The notes below the pieces were generated by a model. That model was not told the DNA's origin. It searched no databases and saw nothing but the letters and a program-made list of their open reading frames with translations. DNA of 64,000 bases. Source: Amblyornis subalaris. Taxonomy: Eukaryota > Chordata > Aves > Passeriformes > Ptilonorhynchidae. Positions 52,901 to 63,429 of this stretch are shown here, in pieces. The DNA lies in assembly GCA_018881555.1 (NCBI GenBank), contig JACAXG010000007.1, forward strand, positions 9,800,435-9,864,434, written 5' to 3'. The translations under genes were made by a program, and so were the position numbers. The number at the start of each line of letters is the position of its first letter. Position 1 is the stretch's first letter.

Positions 52901-55900
52901 TTCAACTTCAGAGCTAAACATCTCTCCACAAGGCTGCCTCATGCCAGGAGCTATCCAGTGTCACCCAGGCCTGCAGCATGGAGTGGACTGTTGAAAAGTG
53001 AGATGNGTTCAGCTACAGCACAAGTAATTGTCCTTTGAGGGCAAGGCCAAGTTATTGGCAGTGATTTAGAAGGACTCCACTCGACAAAAGAATATGTGGG
53101 ACCAGACACAAGAAAGGGCCACCCATCCACCTTCCAAAACCTGCACCTGCTTCTGAAAGTCTGCACCAGATTACCCAAGTGTTTTTCCCTAATGCCTTCC
53201 ATTTCAGGCATGCTGAAGCTCCCCTTCTATGGAGGCTGGAGCTTCTGGCAGCTACTCAGAGCAGCCAGGTCAGCCTACACACACTTATTTACAGACCCAG
53301 GGGAGCTAAATGTGGTCAGCCGGCCGTCTTCCAGACACAGTCTGGCTCATCACACCCCCACCACTTCAACCAACCTAATTTTAGTCACTGGTATGACAGG
53401 GCTTCCACCACTGCTCTCAAGTGACCATTTACTTCCCAATGAACTATCCTGTGCAAGGTGGCCAAAAAATGTGACTGGAATCAGCACCACTATCAAAGTC
53501 CANCCAACATTCTCTTGGCCACAGAATTTGAAAGACAGCCTGGTATCTGTCTGCCATGTGAAACTACCCGAGCACACAAAGAAGCTCTTTCTTACTCATT
53601 ATCATTAAAACACAGGCAATGTACAAATTTTTACATCTTACCTTGCAACACCCGGAGAAGGTGCTTGTATTACTCTGAAATTACTCTGCAGCAAGGAATA
53701 AAAGTCTAGTTAGTTTGGGGTTGTTCAGCTCACATCAGTAACTACCACTGTCATCCAGCCGGCAGCTTAGCGATACCTGTGCCCTACCTTGAAGTGGTCA
53801 TTCAGGAGTCTGGAATACCTCATTGCAGTGTCTTTTTTGTAACCAAACATTGCCATGTGCAGAATGGACTGGCAGCGCATGCTGTGGACAGAAACACACC
53901 TGAGCGTCAGTGTTTGGGCTCAGCACTCACCAGCCTTGTGGGGTGGAGGCAGGCACACCTCAGCTGCACTGAAAAGTCAAGAAAGCTCAAAATTTCTCCT
54001 CCTTCTGATCATCTTAAAAAAAGACTTTGTGAAAAAAATCAGAAGGGAAAGAAAGAAATGAGGAAGGGCCTTGTCTGGTCTATCATATAAACAGGTGCCC
54101 AGGCTCTCAGAGGTGCCCAGAGCTGAGTAAGCTCCCATCCAGAAGTGCCTCATCCATGTTCAGCTACAGAGCTACAGATTCAGTTACACAGCTCGAACAT
54201 GGGCAGCCAAATCACATTCTTTCACCTTAGGTGAAAGCCCTTATGTGCTCTCAAGTTACCACCAGATCAAATTTTAAAGCCTGTGTCTTGTACATGTCAG
54301 TTCCCGGCTCACTTTAGAGTTTCAGTTCATTCTGGTTTTTATATCGTGGTTTTTTTCCTTGCATAACTCTAACTCCCATTTAACTCATTCCTTCACCCCT
54401 GGAAATAATGGGTCTTTCACTCTATCAAGTTTCAAAACAGAAGATGAAGGAACAGAAACACAGTTACGCACCGTAACACGGCAAAGATTTTTCCATGTGA
54501 AGAGACTGAGGAGTCTGCAAACGGTTTCAATGTCATAATGAATCTAAGGAAACAAAGTAAAAGAGAACCTTGTCAGCCATCAGTGTGCTCAGAAGTCCCA
54601 CTGTTTATGAAAAAACAGTGCATGCCATTATCTCAAAAAACAGTCCAGAAGTCGAGAAATCTGCACCTTGGTTCTTTGTCCTGGCACCAAGTTCTTAGTC
54701 CTGGCACTAGGCAGTATGTAAGATCTCNGGCAGGTGACTGTGTCTCAAAATGCCCTCCCCCTCCAAACTGGCTGCCAAACCACCACGCTCTGAAAGCCAC
54801 TTACTTGATGAGAACTATGGTGTCACTGAATATGCCGTAAGCTGATTTTGGTTCCAGCGCATCCGATTCCAAGGCAATCCCGTATTCGATGAATAAAAGG
54901 GCAGCCTCTAGGTACTGAAAGGCCTTTCCAGTCTTGTCAGTCTATTGGGAAGAAAATTCTCATTTTTTGACTATGACTAAACACACTTCTCCAAGTGTAC
55001 TGGAATTCTCCTTTTCTCCCTAGTTAGGCAGGATCTGAAGAAAGAAAAAGATCCCAGTCTGGCCTCTGCGTGACAATTAAAGGGTTCTCCGTAGAACCCC
55101 TAATGTGGTCCCAGTCATGAGCGTTGTGTGCTCCATTTGTATCTCTTTCTCTTGCTCAATGGTTTCCTCAAGTAATTTATTATCTCCCCTTTTTCTAGAC
55201 ATTATTGTCTGGTCTTCTGGCAAGGAGATTTGCCTTCTGCGAGGCAGAGGGGGCTTTCCCACTGCAATATTCCCTCACTCCGTTTTCACAGGTAAACAAA
55301 GTAGCGAACGGACATTATCTGACTGAGCCATAACTAGCAAAACAGTGTTCACCTGTGCACATTTACACTGCACAGGGCAGAGAAAATCAGATCTGCCAAG
55401 CCCACTTCCAAATCTTGGCCACCAGCAGCACAATAACAGCCAGGATTCTGACTTTTCTGACTTTTTAAACTGTCTTAAACCAAACTGTTCCATCTGTTTT
55501 CCAAGGACCCCTATAGGTCTGCAAAGCAAACAGGCTTGTTAACTCCAGACAATATCAGTTCTGAATCCTGTTCTCTAGATGTGTTTGCAGCAAAGAGAAA
55601 TGTCTGAACATCTGGCAAATGAAGATAGCCTTCCAGCACATGAGTCGAACATACTCCAAGTATGGAGTATGGCAATCATGGTAGTCAGTGAACCTCATTC
55701 CCATGTACACAGGCTCCAGGTCTGAGTGCAAGAGCTGTTTANCATTTCCAGCACAAGGTCAAGACTTACCATTGCATCAGCTTTGTGCTTCAACTTCTGA
55801 GCCTGTTCGATGTAGTATTCCTTTGAATGCTGCCTGAATTGGAGACAGAGAGGAAAAACAGATAAAAGAGAAANAGGGTAGGATAATTATCAGTTTTACT

Positions 55901-58900
55901 TTCTTACCTAGAGGATGCTAGAGGGTCGATTGATTTCTTAAAAAATATGTTGGAATAATATTGAAAACTTAGGTTTGAAAATAAAAAAACACCAGAGGTT
56001 GGGCTTCTANGGGAGCAAGTTAATTTTCTCATTCCCATGGAAAGATAGTAGCTAAGTCATCTATCATTCCTCAAGTACAGTCCCATAAATATACTTTGAT
56101 TGAAACATACAGCAAATTTGGCAGCACCACACATTCATCTGAGAACAAGAGAGCTTGCATTCAAGTTACCTGCTTAAAAGAGACATTNTACCTAATTTCC
56201 AGAGTAGATTCCCTCAAACCATGAACTGTTATAAAACTTTGCTTNATTATAAACCTTTGCTTTGTGGTGGATGGGCTAAGTCATGAGAAGNCAGTACAAG
56301 GCAGGTCTCACACATCTCTCCCTCTCTCTTTCCTCCCAAAGAAGGGGAAAAAGCAGAAGCCATGCTGGCTTCAGGGCCAGACACCAGATTACTGGTGTCT
56401 TCAGTAGTACAGACAAGAGGCATCAAACAAAATCTTACTTTTCAAGCTTGAGCAGAGGTCTCCTTGGCTTAGAGGTACCATTTGGCAAAGAAGGCACTGA
56501 GAAAGGCTTTGTGACATCACCTGCAGATCCCTGAAAAAGCAGACAGATAAAGCTGCTTAGAGAGATGTGCCTAAACCAATTCCAAAGCCTGGCCTCCTAA
56601 ATGTCAAGAGAAAAATGTTTATTTGTCTCAAGCATAGTCTATTCCCAGGCTCTCACCTTCTTCCCCAGCAACCCCTCCTTGCTTCTGGGCTTCTCACCCG
56701 ACTGCTTGTAATGCTTAACACCATCCAACCTTTTCCCAAACACGGAGAAATTCGGTAGCAGGTTTCCTTGCTCAATGGCTAAGAGAGCAGCGAGGCTGCA
56801 AACAGGACCTTTTTCATGTCCTCTAGCCAAGGCAGGAGTGGGGAATATCCATTTACAGTTATTTCCAGCTTAACCACACAACAACTGCTGATTCTCCATT
56901 ACTAACTAAATTGTCAGGAAGAAGCAAGCAGTTAGAAGCCAGCTAATAGAGTGTGCACAGTCTGGCTTAACACACACACACAGCAACATCTTAGACCACA
57001 CACCCTGAGCCACCAGTAAACAGCCATATAATAGAATTTTGTAACCCAGAAATGCAAAGAACTAGCTGCATGATCATGAACCATTTTGCAAACAAGCTAT
57101 AAAAGCTTCTACCTGGGTTGCAGTCAATACCACAGGTTGCTTGTTTCTTATTTTTAAGCAATCCCCTCTTTCTTTTTCTANACACACTTATTTTTACATC
57201 GATATTGTGTTTGCAGTTGCCTACAATCAGAAGTGGTGACTAGCATAAACATGACTCTCACGCCTTTGGTGTTTACAGAGTATGTTTCTAAAGAGAATCA
57301 CACAGCACCCACGGATTGCAGGAAACATTCCACCAGTTATCCTGGACTTTATACCTACTTTGACGCCCTTTGACAGTTCCGTGTGATTTCCCTCCGCTTT
57401 CCTGCACTTGGCAAACGAAGGATCCTTGTGGTTGCTCTTGCTCCTGGCAGGGTTATCTGTGGCAGGCAGATCATCAGTCTCGGTTCTGGGTCTCTTTTGG
57501 GTCGTCTTGGCTGACTTTGGTGCAGGTTGTGCAGTAGATATGGCTGGCAGTGGCNGAAGCACATCTTTCTTCTGGTTTTCAGATAGAGCTTTTGGTGCTC
57601 TGGAGATGGGAAGCAAACTCATGAATATGGTGTACATATAAGGCAGGGATTTTTTAAAAACTTAGTTACATCATGTACCAATTCTGTTTCAACTCCTCTG
57701 GAAGTGTGAGATGACTTGTTAACACAAAGAATTCAACAAAAGTGAAATGAAACTTCAGGGAGTTCATCATGTTTTAGACAGCAAAACTTCGCCTACCATC
57801 AACATATAAGCAATTTGCTTTTCAAGCAGGAATCAGTCTCAGAACTCATCCTTAGAGTAAACACTTGCAACCAGAATATCAAGACACTGCAAAAAAAGGC
57901 ATCCCTCCAACACAGCCCCTTTTCACTGAATGAGGGGGGTAATTACAGTGACTAAAATCTCTTGGATAAATCCCCCAACAAGGCAAATGAACTGCAGCAC
58001 TGCCTGCTTCTCCCACTTTAGGTAGACAGTATTTTCTGTGGTCAGAGATACTCACCCTGACACTTGATCCTGCATGTGCTTTAACAGAATTAAACTGAAT
58101 TCTTCCTTTAAGACTTGCCAGCTCAACTAGACAACACTTAAAAAGTTGAGAGAGACTTAAAATGCTCTGCTTTTAAATGGCAGAGATTATCACATTTAAT
58201 AATACAACGGGACATATTAGATTTCTGATTATCTGAAGCTAGGATGACCAGGGAACTCTGGCAGCTCTAAGTAGCACCAAATAGTTCTAAACCTTGTTTC
58301 ACCACTGTTCATTTACATAATTTTATTTCATTTTGCAAAGTTTCCAAGAAAACACCGAGCAGTGAATCTCAGCTCAGGAACTGCAACACCAGAAAAGGAG
58401 GAAATTAAGTTTCGCCCAGACTGAGGTGTGATGCTGCATATCTTGCCCGATTCTGCTGTGCATGGGACAGTCCCCTCCCCTCTTTCACCATCCACTTTTC
58501 CCCCGGTTTGGTCCCTACTCACTGCACACATGCTCCCAAGTTTCTCTACCTCGGCACACCTGATGCTCCACAGAGCACAGAACCATCCCCTGACCCGACC
58601 CAGTGCACTGTCTCCCCAAAAACGCATCCTATCTTTCCCACTCCAAAACTCAGAACATGACTAAAACAGGTGCTCATTTTCACCGAGAAAAAGAGAGGAA
58701 TAAACCCCAGAAATAAAGCTCTTCCATTATTACCACAGTTCAAATATCCCTTCGCCCAACTAAATTTTAGTCCCAATGCCTCAGTGCTTCCAGAGTGTGT
58801 CAGTGTTTTCTCTGCAGAAAAGCAGTTTAATCCTGTTGTCAGGACACAAACCTCAACACTACATAGCAATCCAAGCCAACACCTCAGATTCAAGCCACAA

Positions 58901-61900
58901 GCAAGCAGGAATTGAATGCAGTAGCCCATGACTGATGCATGAGTCTCCTCTCTCGGGAACACCGCCCAGTTGGAGACACGCTCTCGGAAGCACTCACTCT
59001 AGCAAAGACCAAGCCAGAATGCTGGCAGTGCTCTGGTATGCAAATTACAGGGGAAGCTCCAGCAGATCTACCAGAAGCACTGCAAATGCTATGCTGGGAT
59101 AAATGAGGAAGGCCACCTGAAATTCCAGAGAGTCAGGACTCAAAAGGCACCTTGGNTGTGTTTCCATTGGGTCACTTAGAATAACAAGACAAACACAACA
59201 AGATGGTTTTAGTGGAGAAGGGAAATGCTCCCTACCCGTACCCACCTACACCTACAAAGCTGTTTTCTGGATTGGTTCCTTCCAGGATGTAAAGGCAAAT
59301 CTGCTGCAGATTAGGTTTCAGAAGGCACATTATGTCACAAGCAAACTCACAAGTATAAGGACAGGAGATATAGTTCCTCCTTTTACGCACCCTTCTGCCA
59401 TTCCACCACTGTATACTCACCTCAGTTTATTGGAGTCTTTGTTAGCTGAAGTCTGCAACGATTTTGCTTCTTTTTCTAATTTCATTTTCTTCCTATCAGG
59501 CTCTTCCTTCTCTTCCCTCTAACAGGAAGGGAAAAAAAAAAAGAAAAAAATCACTCAGGTTTTCAAAGCTCACATACAATATAGATCAATACAGCTAAGT
59601 TGACTGATTTTGGTTAAATAAAAAAAAAAATAAGATAATCGGAACTGACAAAGTACAAACCCACAGGACAGCAAGTAGAGATTTCAAGCTCCTTGACAGA
59701 TAACCTAAAATGACATTTTATCTAATTTTGCTCGGATAGATTGTTTTGTAGTGGGATGAATGGAACTGCTACACCTACTGCTGCCTATACTAACTAAAAG
59801 TAAGGCACTTGTATGTGAGTTTGATCACCCCAGATATACAGGGGAATTTGGGTTTTATTACCAAAAAGCTGACATAGGTGAAATTTTAAACCACCAGTTA
59901 AAATGTGGGGACCCCAGAACTGGATGCAGCACTCCAGGTCTAGGTCTCACCAGAGCAGAGAGGCAGAATTCCCTCCCTCAGCCTACTGACCACACATCTT
60001 TTCATGCAGCCCAGGACACGTTTGGCTTTCTGGGCTGTAAGGACACACTGCTGGGTCATGTCCAGCTTTTCACCCACCAGAACCTNTAGGTCCTTCTCCA
60101 CAGGGATGCTCTCAATGAGTTCCTCTCCCAGCCTGTACTCATGTCTGGGACACATCCAGGTCTATGTCACTCAGTGGGCTGTGCTGTGACACAGAGTCTA
60201 CCTCTTGCAGCATGCCCAAGACAAGGCTTCAGTACCGAGATCACATCCTTACACTGTTTTTCAGGTTTCACACTGCCACAAAAGATGTCTGACAGCTGTA
60301 CCTGACCCAGCTGGCTGATGTGAAGCCCAAGCCTCTGAGGACACTGATGCACTGACAGAACTGACAGTGAGGCTCTGAGGTGGGTTTCCCTGCAGTCAGG
60401 CACTGAGATTGCAGGGGAGCACATGTCTCACATCAAATAGCTCCTCTCCTGGGTCTCTTAGACAACAGGAGAAGTGAGAGATTGACTGCCTGTTTCCCTT
60501 TCTCCCACTGCTCAGCAAGAGCAGGAACTCCTGGGGTCTCTCAAGTTTCTTCACCATTTCTCTGCTCTTCTCAATTCTCCCCCACAACTATACGAAATTC
60601 ATAAAATGTCAAAACTAAATGAAACCCAAACCAAGGTTATTCACCCACNCATGCTGAGCCACCTGCTCTGTGAGGAGGAGCAAAGAGGCAGACAGCAACT
60701 GAAACATCCAGAGGGAATACCCATTAACCACAAGGCCTGCAGCCAACTCATTGTGCAACTGACCCAGCTGGCTAGAGGTATATTCATAGTCCCCTTTGGG
60801 AGTCAGCTTTCCAAAAAACCCTCGTAAGCAATGATCACTTCAGTTAAATAAAGGGCTGTCTTGTAATTCAAGGGAAAGTAAATGTTACAACTAGTTTTGT
60901 TGTCTGAGAAAACTAGGACTTGAAGAAAACAGAGCAAAAAAATATTCTAAAACACCAAAGTATGTTAGACAGGGCGTTTCNTTTGCTCAGGGGGGCATTT
61001 GTGACCAACAAGAAACATCTGCAGACAGCTTTGATTCATATTCCTCTTAGAAGTTTGATAACACCTTTACAGAAGGATAATGGCTCTACTCCCAACCTAT
61101 GAAGTGGAAACTCCACATGGGTTTTTCAACCACCACCTTGGTCCTTGCACAAATCCACCTTTCCCTCCCCCTCTCACCTTCTTCTTTCCAAAGGACTCCT
61201 CAGGAGAGTCCATGGCTTTCCTCTTCAAGTCCTGCTTCCTTGCACCAGGGAGGTTCTTGGTCTCTGCTTTCCTCTGGTGTTTATCTTTCCTGGGGGGCTG
61301 AGGGACTTTTTCCAGGTGACAGAGATCTATTTTCACCACGAGGCGCTCACGCATTGGGGGATCCCTTACTGGCGAGAGCAACTTCTCCCCGAGAGGCAAG
61401 GGCAGCTTCTCCTTGTACAGATCCTGAGGCCTGTGGCTGCTAGTCCTGATGGGGGTTGTGCCCTGGCTCTGAGGAAGGGGACTGAGAGCATCACGTGCCT
61501 GGGCATCTCCCAAGAGCTTGGGGTCCAAGAAGGGTTTGGCGTCGGCCTGGTGGGAACCCTTGTACTTTTTTTTCTCAGAGGGCTCACGAACTGCCGGCTT
61601 CAGGTCTTTTCTGTCAGCGGATTTTGGCTTCACTGGTTTTTTGACTTTCAGCTTGTCCCTGGAAGACTGGTCTCTCACCTCCAAAGGGCCAGGGTCACTC
61701 TCCACCTTCAGCCCTCTCTTGGGCCCCTCGTGCACCAGGGGCTTGCTGGGCTTTTTGATACCCACAGTCTGCCTGGGCGAGGGCTCCTCAGTGTGCGCAG
61801 GAGGCTTCTGGCAGCTGCGTTTGGTCGGAAGAGGAGCCTCCTGAGGAGCCCGGGCCACTTGGTTCTTTTGAGGAGGCTCCCTCGGCTCAGAGTGCTGGTG

Positions 61901-63429
61901 GAAGGAATTGCTGCTGATGGCCTGCTCCTGCTTCTTGCCCTCCTCACATCCATCCCCACAGCCAATTTCACTGAGGCTCTCTGTTGGCACTGCTGGTGGG
62001 TTCACCTTGGTCAGCCAGTTGTCGAGCTGCCACTTATTAGAAGTTGGTGGATCGGACTGCAGACAAAAAGAGGAAGGATTCAAAACTAATGCCTTTATAG
62101 GCTGTTTCCATCCTGGCACAGTTTACCAGAGCCCAGAGACTATTGCCTAGAGGTCTCAAAGTGTGTGCTTTGCATGTGAAGGCAAATAGCTAGGAATTCA
62201 CTTGTATTTTCAGGACAAACCAGGCACAATTTGGTAACAGAGGAGAAGTATAACATCTGCTTCCTTTCAAAGACACCCACATTGCAGTGGGCAAAGTCTG
62301 TAACTGAACTGCTGAAGGGTAAAGAATATTAGAGTGATATGGAAAGACAGGCCATCTCAAAGTTTGGTTTTGGCACTAAGATTCTCCCCGTTCATGCATT
62401 CTAAGGTAAAAGACAAGAAAGCTAGAGCTGAGGCAGGGGAGAAATAAATTACAAGGGCTTTGTAAGAGTACCTCAAAACTGCCAGTGGATCGTTTTACAT
62501 CAGCTGTGGTCCACAGATACAATCATGCACTTCCCACTGGCCTGAGAATGTTTTGCAAGCTGGAGGAACTGTTTGAAAGCATGGGGCATGAGCACTTCTG
62601 CAGCAGATTTCTAAAAAACGCACGGTCTCACAATTACGAAAGTTGAAGGCACTGAGTTCTGTTTGCCTGCTTTCCCCAATAAAAGCCTTAGAAATGCCAG
62701 TGCAGCACTATCCAAGCCAAATTCAACAGAAGCAAGACTAAGCACATTCCAGCCCTTCCTGCAGGTCTGATCCCTTCAGCTGCGACCTGGGAGAAGCTGA
62801 ATCCGTCACTCGGGCACAGGAGCTGCAGGGAGGCAGTGGCTCCTCTTAATGTATCAGGAAACTGGTCTCACCATGAAGCAGCCCATGGCCTCGGCACCCA
62901 GAAATGCTGCATGGGCAGAGGTGGCCCCAAACAGCCCAGCCCAGCTCTGCTTCTCATCTGTGCCTTGCTTGTGTCTCACCAGTGAAGGCACCGATTCCTC
63001 CAGGGGGGCCTGACAAGGATACCAAAGGACATGGGGGAGCACTNCCAGGTTGGGCACCTGAAAGCCTAATTGTGTTGTTACTAAGGGTAACTCAGGTTGA
63101 CAAACTAGAAGGGATGCAAAGGGCAAGAAAAGGCGGGTGATGCAGCAAAGATGCCAAGGGGACACTCGAACAATGACAGCATTTCAGGTCTCCTGTCCTG
63201 ACTGCATTCAGAAAGCGGAGAGTCTGAGGCAAGAGGCTGTGTAAGCAGCCTCTGCCTTCTATTTGCATTCACCTCAGGTGCTGGTGCTCTTGGAGGGTCG
63301 TTCGCTTCACTGTCACTCGAGTGGCTCTCTGTTTCCGAGTCTGAGGAGCTGTCTGAGTCACTGGTGCTCCCTGACTCCGAGCTGCTGGAATGTGCTGATG
63401 CCACACTCTTGGGCTGGGACTGTGAGGAA
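49806..63429 (-). CDS. AFF1: AFF1 (AF4/FMR2 family member 1), 3' part, 12 exons
   Basis: The gene encodes the nuclear scaffold that brings P-TEFb, ELL and AF9/ENL together in the super elongation complex. Twelve exons with good splice sites and continuous phase encode the C-terminal 747 residues, against about 1210 for the whole human protein, so the N-terminal CDK9/cyclin T and ELL-binding part lies beyond the right edge. In order the sequence shows a Ser/Asp/Glu tract (about residues 10-38 of this part), [20 protein letters not shown] with RQTVG, the AF9/ENL-binding motif LVVKIDL (about 291-297), basic stretches KRKAM and [15 protein letters not shown], and the C-terminal homology domain (about 490-747) ending [21 protein letters not shown] and QLDNWLTKV fit AFF1 better than AFF2, AFF3 or AFF4. 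One unresolved base lies in the exon at 57359-57599. No frameshift or early stop was found. Confidence 0.95.
49928..52624 (-). other. AFF1: AFF1 last intron
   Basis: A 2.7-kb intron with an (AC)11 microsatellite at 50124-50145. No other element was recognised. Confidence 0.8.
50124..50145. repeat. (AC)11 microsatellite
   Basis: Eleven uninterrupted AC units within the last AFF1 intron. Confidence 0.9.
52625..52869 (-). CDS. AFF1: AFF1 exon: Pro/Ser linker and CHD helix
   Basis: It enters in phase 2 after CTGCTGCAG and leaves in phase 1 at AATAAGG|GTAGGT. It encodes [16 protein letters not shown], a Ser/Gly/Asn-rich linker, then [20 protein letters not shown] and ALARKNK. The human counterpart reads TPSPLSPMPSPAS and SSYVTITSHVL. 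The linker is longer in Asn and Gly than the human one. Confidence 0.95.
52870..53641 (-). other. AFF1: AFF1 intron
   Basis: A 772-base intron with one unresolved base and no element recognised. Confidence 0.75.
53642..53685 (-). CDS. AFF1: AFF1 exon (44 nt)
   Basis: A small exon between CTGCAG and GCAAG|GTAAGA. It enters in phase 0, leaves in phase 2 and encodes [14 protein letters not shown]. The human counterpart reads SSKVAQAPSPCIA. A second AG (TTTCAG) lies eleven bases inside the exon, but only the outer acceptor keeps the frame. Confidence 0.9.
53788..53881 (-). CDS. AFF1: AFF1 exon: CHD core
   Basis: Lies between TGTCCACAG and TTCAAG|GTAGGG. It encodes [20 protein letters not shown] and [11 protein letters not shown], close to human MRCQSILNMAMFRCKKD and YSRTLNKHF. 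This segment belongs to the helical C-terminal homology domain used for AFF dimer formation. Only a 102-nt intron separates it from the next exon. Confidence 0.95.
53882..54471 (-). other. AFF1: AFF1 intron
   Basis: A 590-base intron without a recognised element. Confidence 0.75.
54472..54543 (-). CDS. AFF1: AFF1 exon: CHD
   Basis: Follows TTTCCTTAG and ends at TTACG|GTGCGT, a tolerable but not ideal donor. It encodes [20 protein letters not shown] and AVL, matching human FIMSLKSFSDATAPTQEKIFAVL in length and pattern. Phase is 2 to 2. Confidence 0.93.
54671..54708. repeat. Imperfect 20-bp tandem duplication in AFF1 intron
   Basis: GTTCTTTGTCCTGGCACC is followed two bases later by GTTCTTAGTCCTGGCACT. 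Confidence 0.6.
54805..54941 (-). CDS. AFF1: AFF1 exon: CHD
   Basis: The acceptor CTTCCCAATAG leads into [20 protein letters not shown] and later [15 protein letters not shown]. The donor is ATCAA|GTAAGT. The human protein reads TDRVGKAFKYLEAVLSFIEC and KSAYSVYSETVDLIK. The cysteine after FIE is a tyrosine here. Phase is 0 to 2. Confidence 0.96.
54942..55769 (-). other. AFF1: AFF1 intron
   Basis: An 828-base intron. No repeats or other genes were seen. Confidence 0.75.
55770..55833 (-). CDS. AFF1: AFF1 exon: start of CHD
   Basis: Follows CCAATTCAG and ends at GCAATG|GTAAGT. It encodes [20 protein letters not shown] plus M, corresponding to human QQADLHMREAKKMKQKAELM. It is the first helix of the C-terminal homology domain. 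Phase is 2 to 0. Confidence 0.94.
55834..56438 (-). other. AFF1: AFF1 intron
   Basis: A 605-base intron with several unresolved bases and no element recognised. Confidence 0.7.
56439..56530 (-). CDS. AFF1: AFF1 exon before the CHD
   Basis: Follows GCTTTTTCAG and ends at GAAAA|GTAAGA. It encodes [20 protein letters not shown] and [10 protein letters not shown], matching human GSSGDTANPFPVPSLPNGNS. Phase is 0 to 2. Confidence 0.95.
56531..57358 (-). other. AFF1: AFF1 intron
   Basis: An 828-base intron holding a short CA run near 56970. Nothing else was recognised. Confidence 0.75.
57359..57599 (-). CDS. AFF1: AFF1 exon: basic/disordered region
   Basis: Follows CATCTCCAG and ends at GTCAAA|GTAGGT, chosen over the GT four bases further because only this one keeps phase 0 into the next exon. 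It encodes [22 protein letters not shown] and [19 protein letters not shown]. The human protein has the matching TKSNHKDSSIPKQRRVEG. One base is unresolved at 57555, in a codon read C-n-G. Confidence 0.93.
57600..59420 (-). other. AFF1: AFF1 intron
   Basis: A 1.8-kb intron. An open frame of 138 codons on the minus strand at 58546-58962 has no family features. No repeat was recognised. Confidence 0.7.
59421..59518 (-). CDS. AFF1: AFF1 exon: Lys/Glu-rich basic stretch
   Basis: Follows TTCCTGTTAG and ends at AACTGAG|GTGAGT. It encodes [20 protein letters not shown] and then SANKDSNKL, corresponding to human [28 protein letters not shown] is a plausible part of a nuclear localisation signal. Phase is 0 to 2. 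Confidence 0.93.
59519..61177 (-). other. AFF1: AFF1 intron carrying a CR1 fragment
   Basis: A 1.66-kb intron with an A-rich run just after the exon and the CR1 fragment at 59908-60165. The remainder is unassigned. Confidence 0.75.
59908..60165 (-). mobile_element. Internal CR1 LINE fragment in AFF1 intron
   Basis: The minus-strand frame reads [17 protein letters not shown], then [20 protein letters not shown] and a following GCMKR. This matches the conserved CR1 ORF2 region just after the reverse-transcriptase core, where intact copies have VEKDLGVLVDEKL and QQCALAAQKAN. The CR1 3' end is absent, so only an internal piece remains. It lies in the same orientation as AFF1. Confidence 0.92.
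61178..62056 (-). CDS. AFF1: AFF1 large exon (293 codons): AF9/ENL-binding region
   Basis: Follows TTTGTCTGCAG and ends at AAGAAG|GTGAGA, phase 0 to 0. It encodes [18 protein letters not shown], then [22 protein letters not shown], a Lys/Pro-rich disordered stretch, [36 protein letters not shown] and [16 protein letters not shown]. These match human AFF1 block by block. The VKIDL element is the segment that docks into the AF9/ENL C-terminal AHD in this family. The GC-rich exon produces a 314-codon open frame on the opposite strand, which I take as a shadow. Confidence 0.97.
62057..63272 (-). other. AFF1: AFF1 intron
   Basis: A 1.2-kb intron with one unresolved base and no element recognised. 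Confidence 0.75.
63273..63429 (-). CDS. AFF1: AFF1 exon: serine/acidic tract
   Basis: Follows TGGCCTTGCAG and ends at CCTGAG|GTGAAT, phase 2 to 0. It encodes [20 protein letters not shown], then a run of Ser, Asp and Glu ([13 protein letters not shown]) and [11 protein letters not shown]. This is the poly-serine segment typical of AF4/FMR2 proteins, linked to transcriptional activation in AFF1. It is the most 5' AFF1 exon that I can support in the window. Confidence 0.93.

Noticed and set aside
58546..58962. 138-codon minus-strand open frame in an AFF1 intron
   Set aside because: The flanking AFF1 exons join in phase without it and it has no similarity to AFF proteins.
61145..62089. 314-codon open frame on the plus strand opposite the large AFF1 exon
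   Set aside because: It lies antisense to a GC-rich, well-matched coding exon. Low stop density in such exons produces long shadow frames, and the product has no recognisable features.
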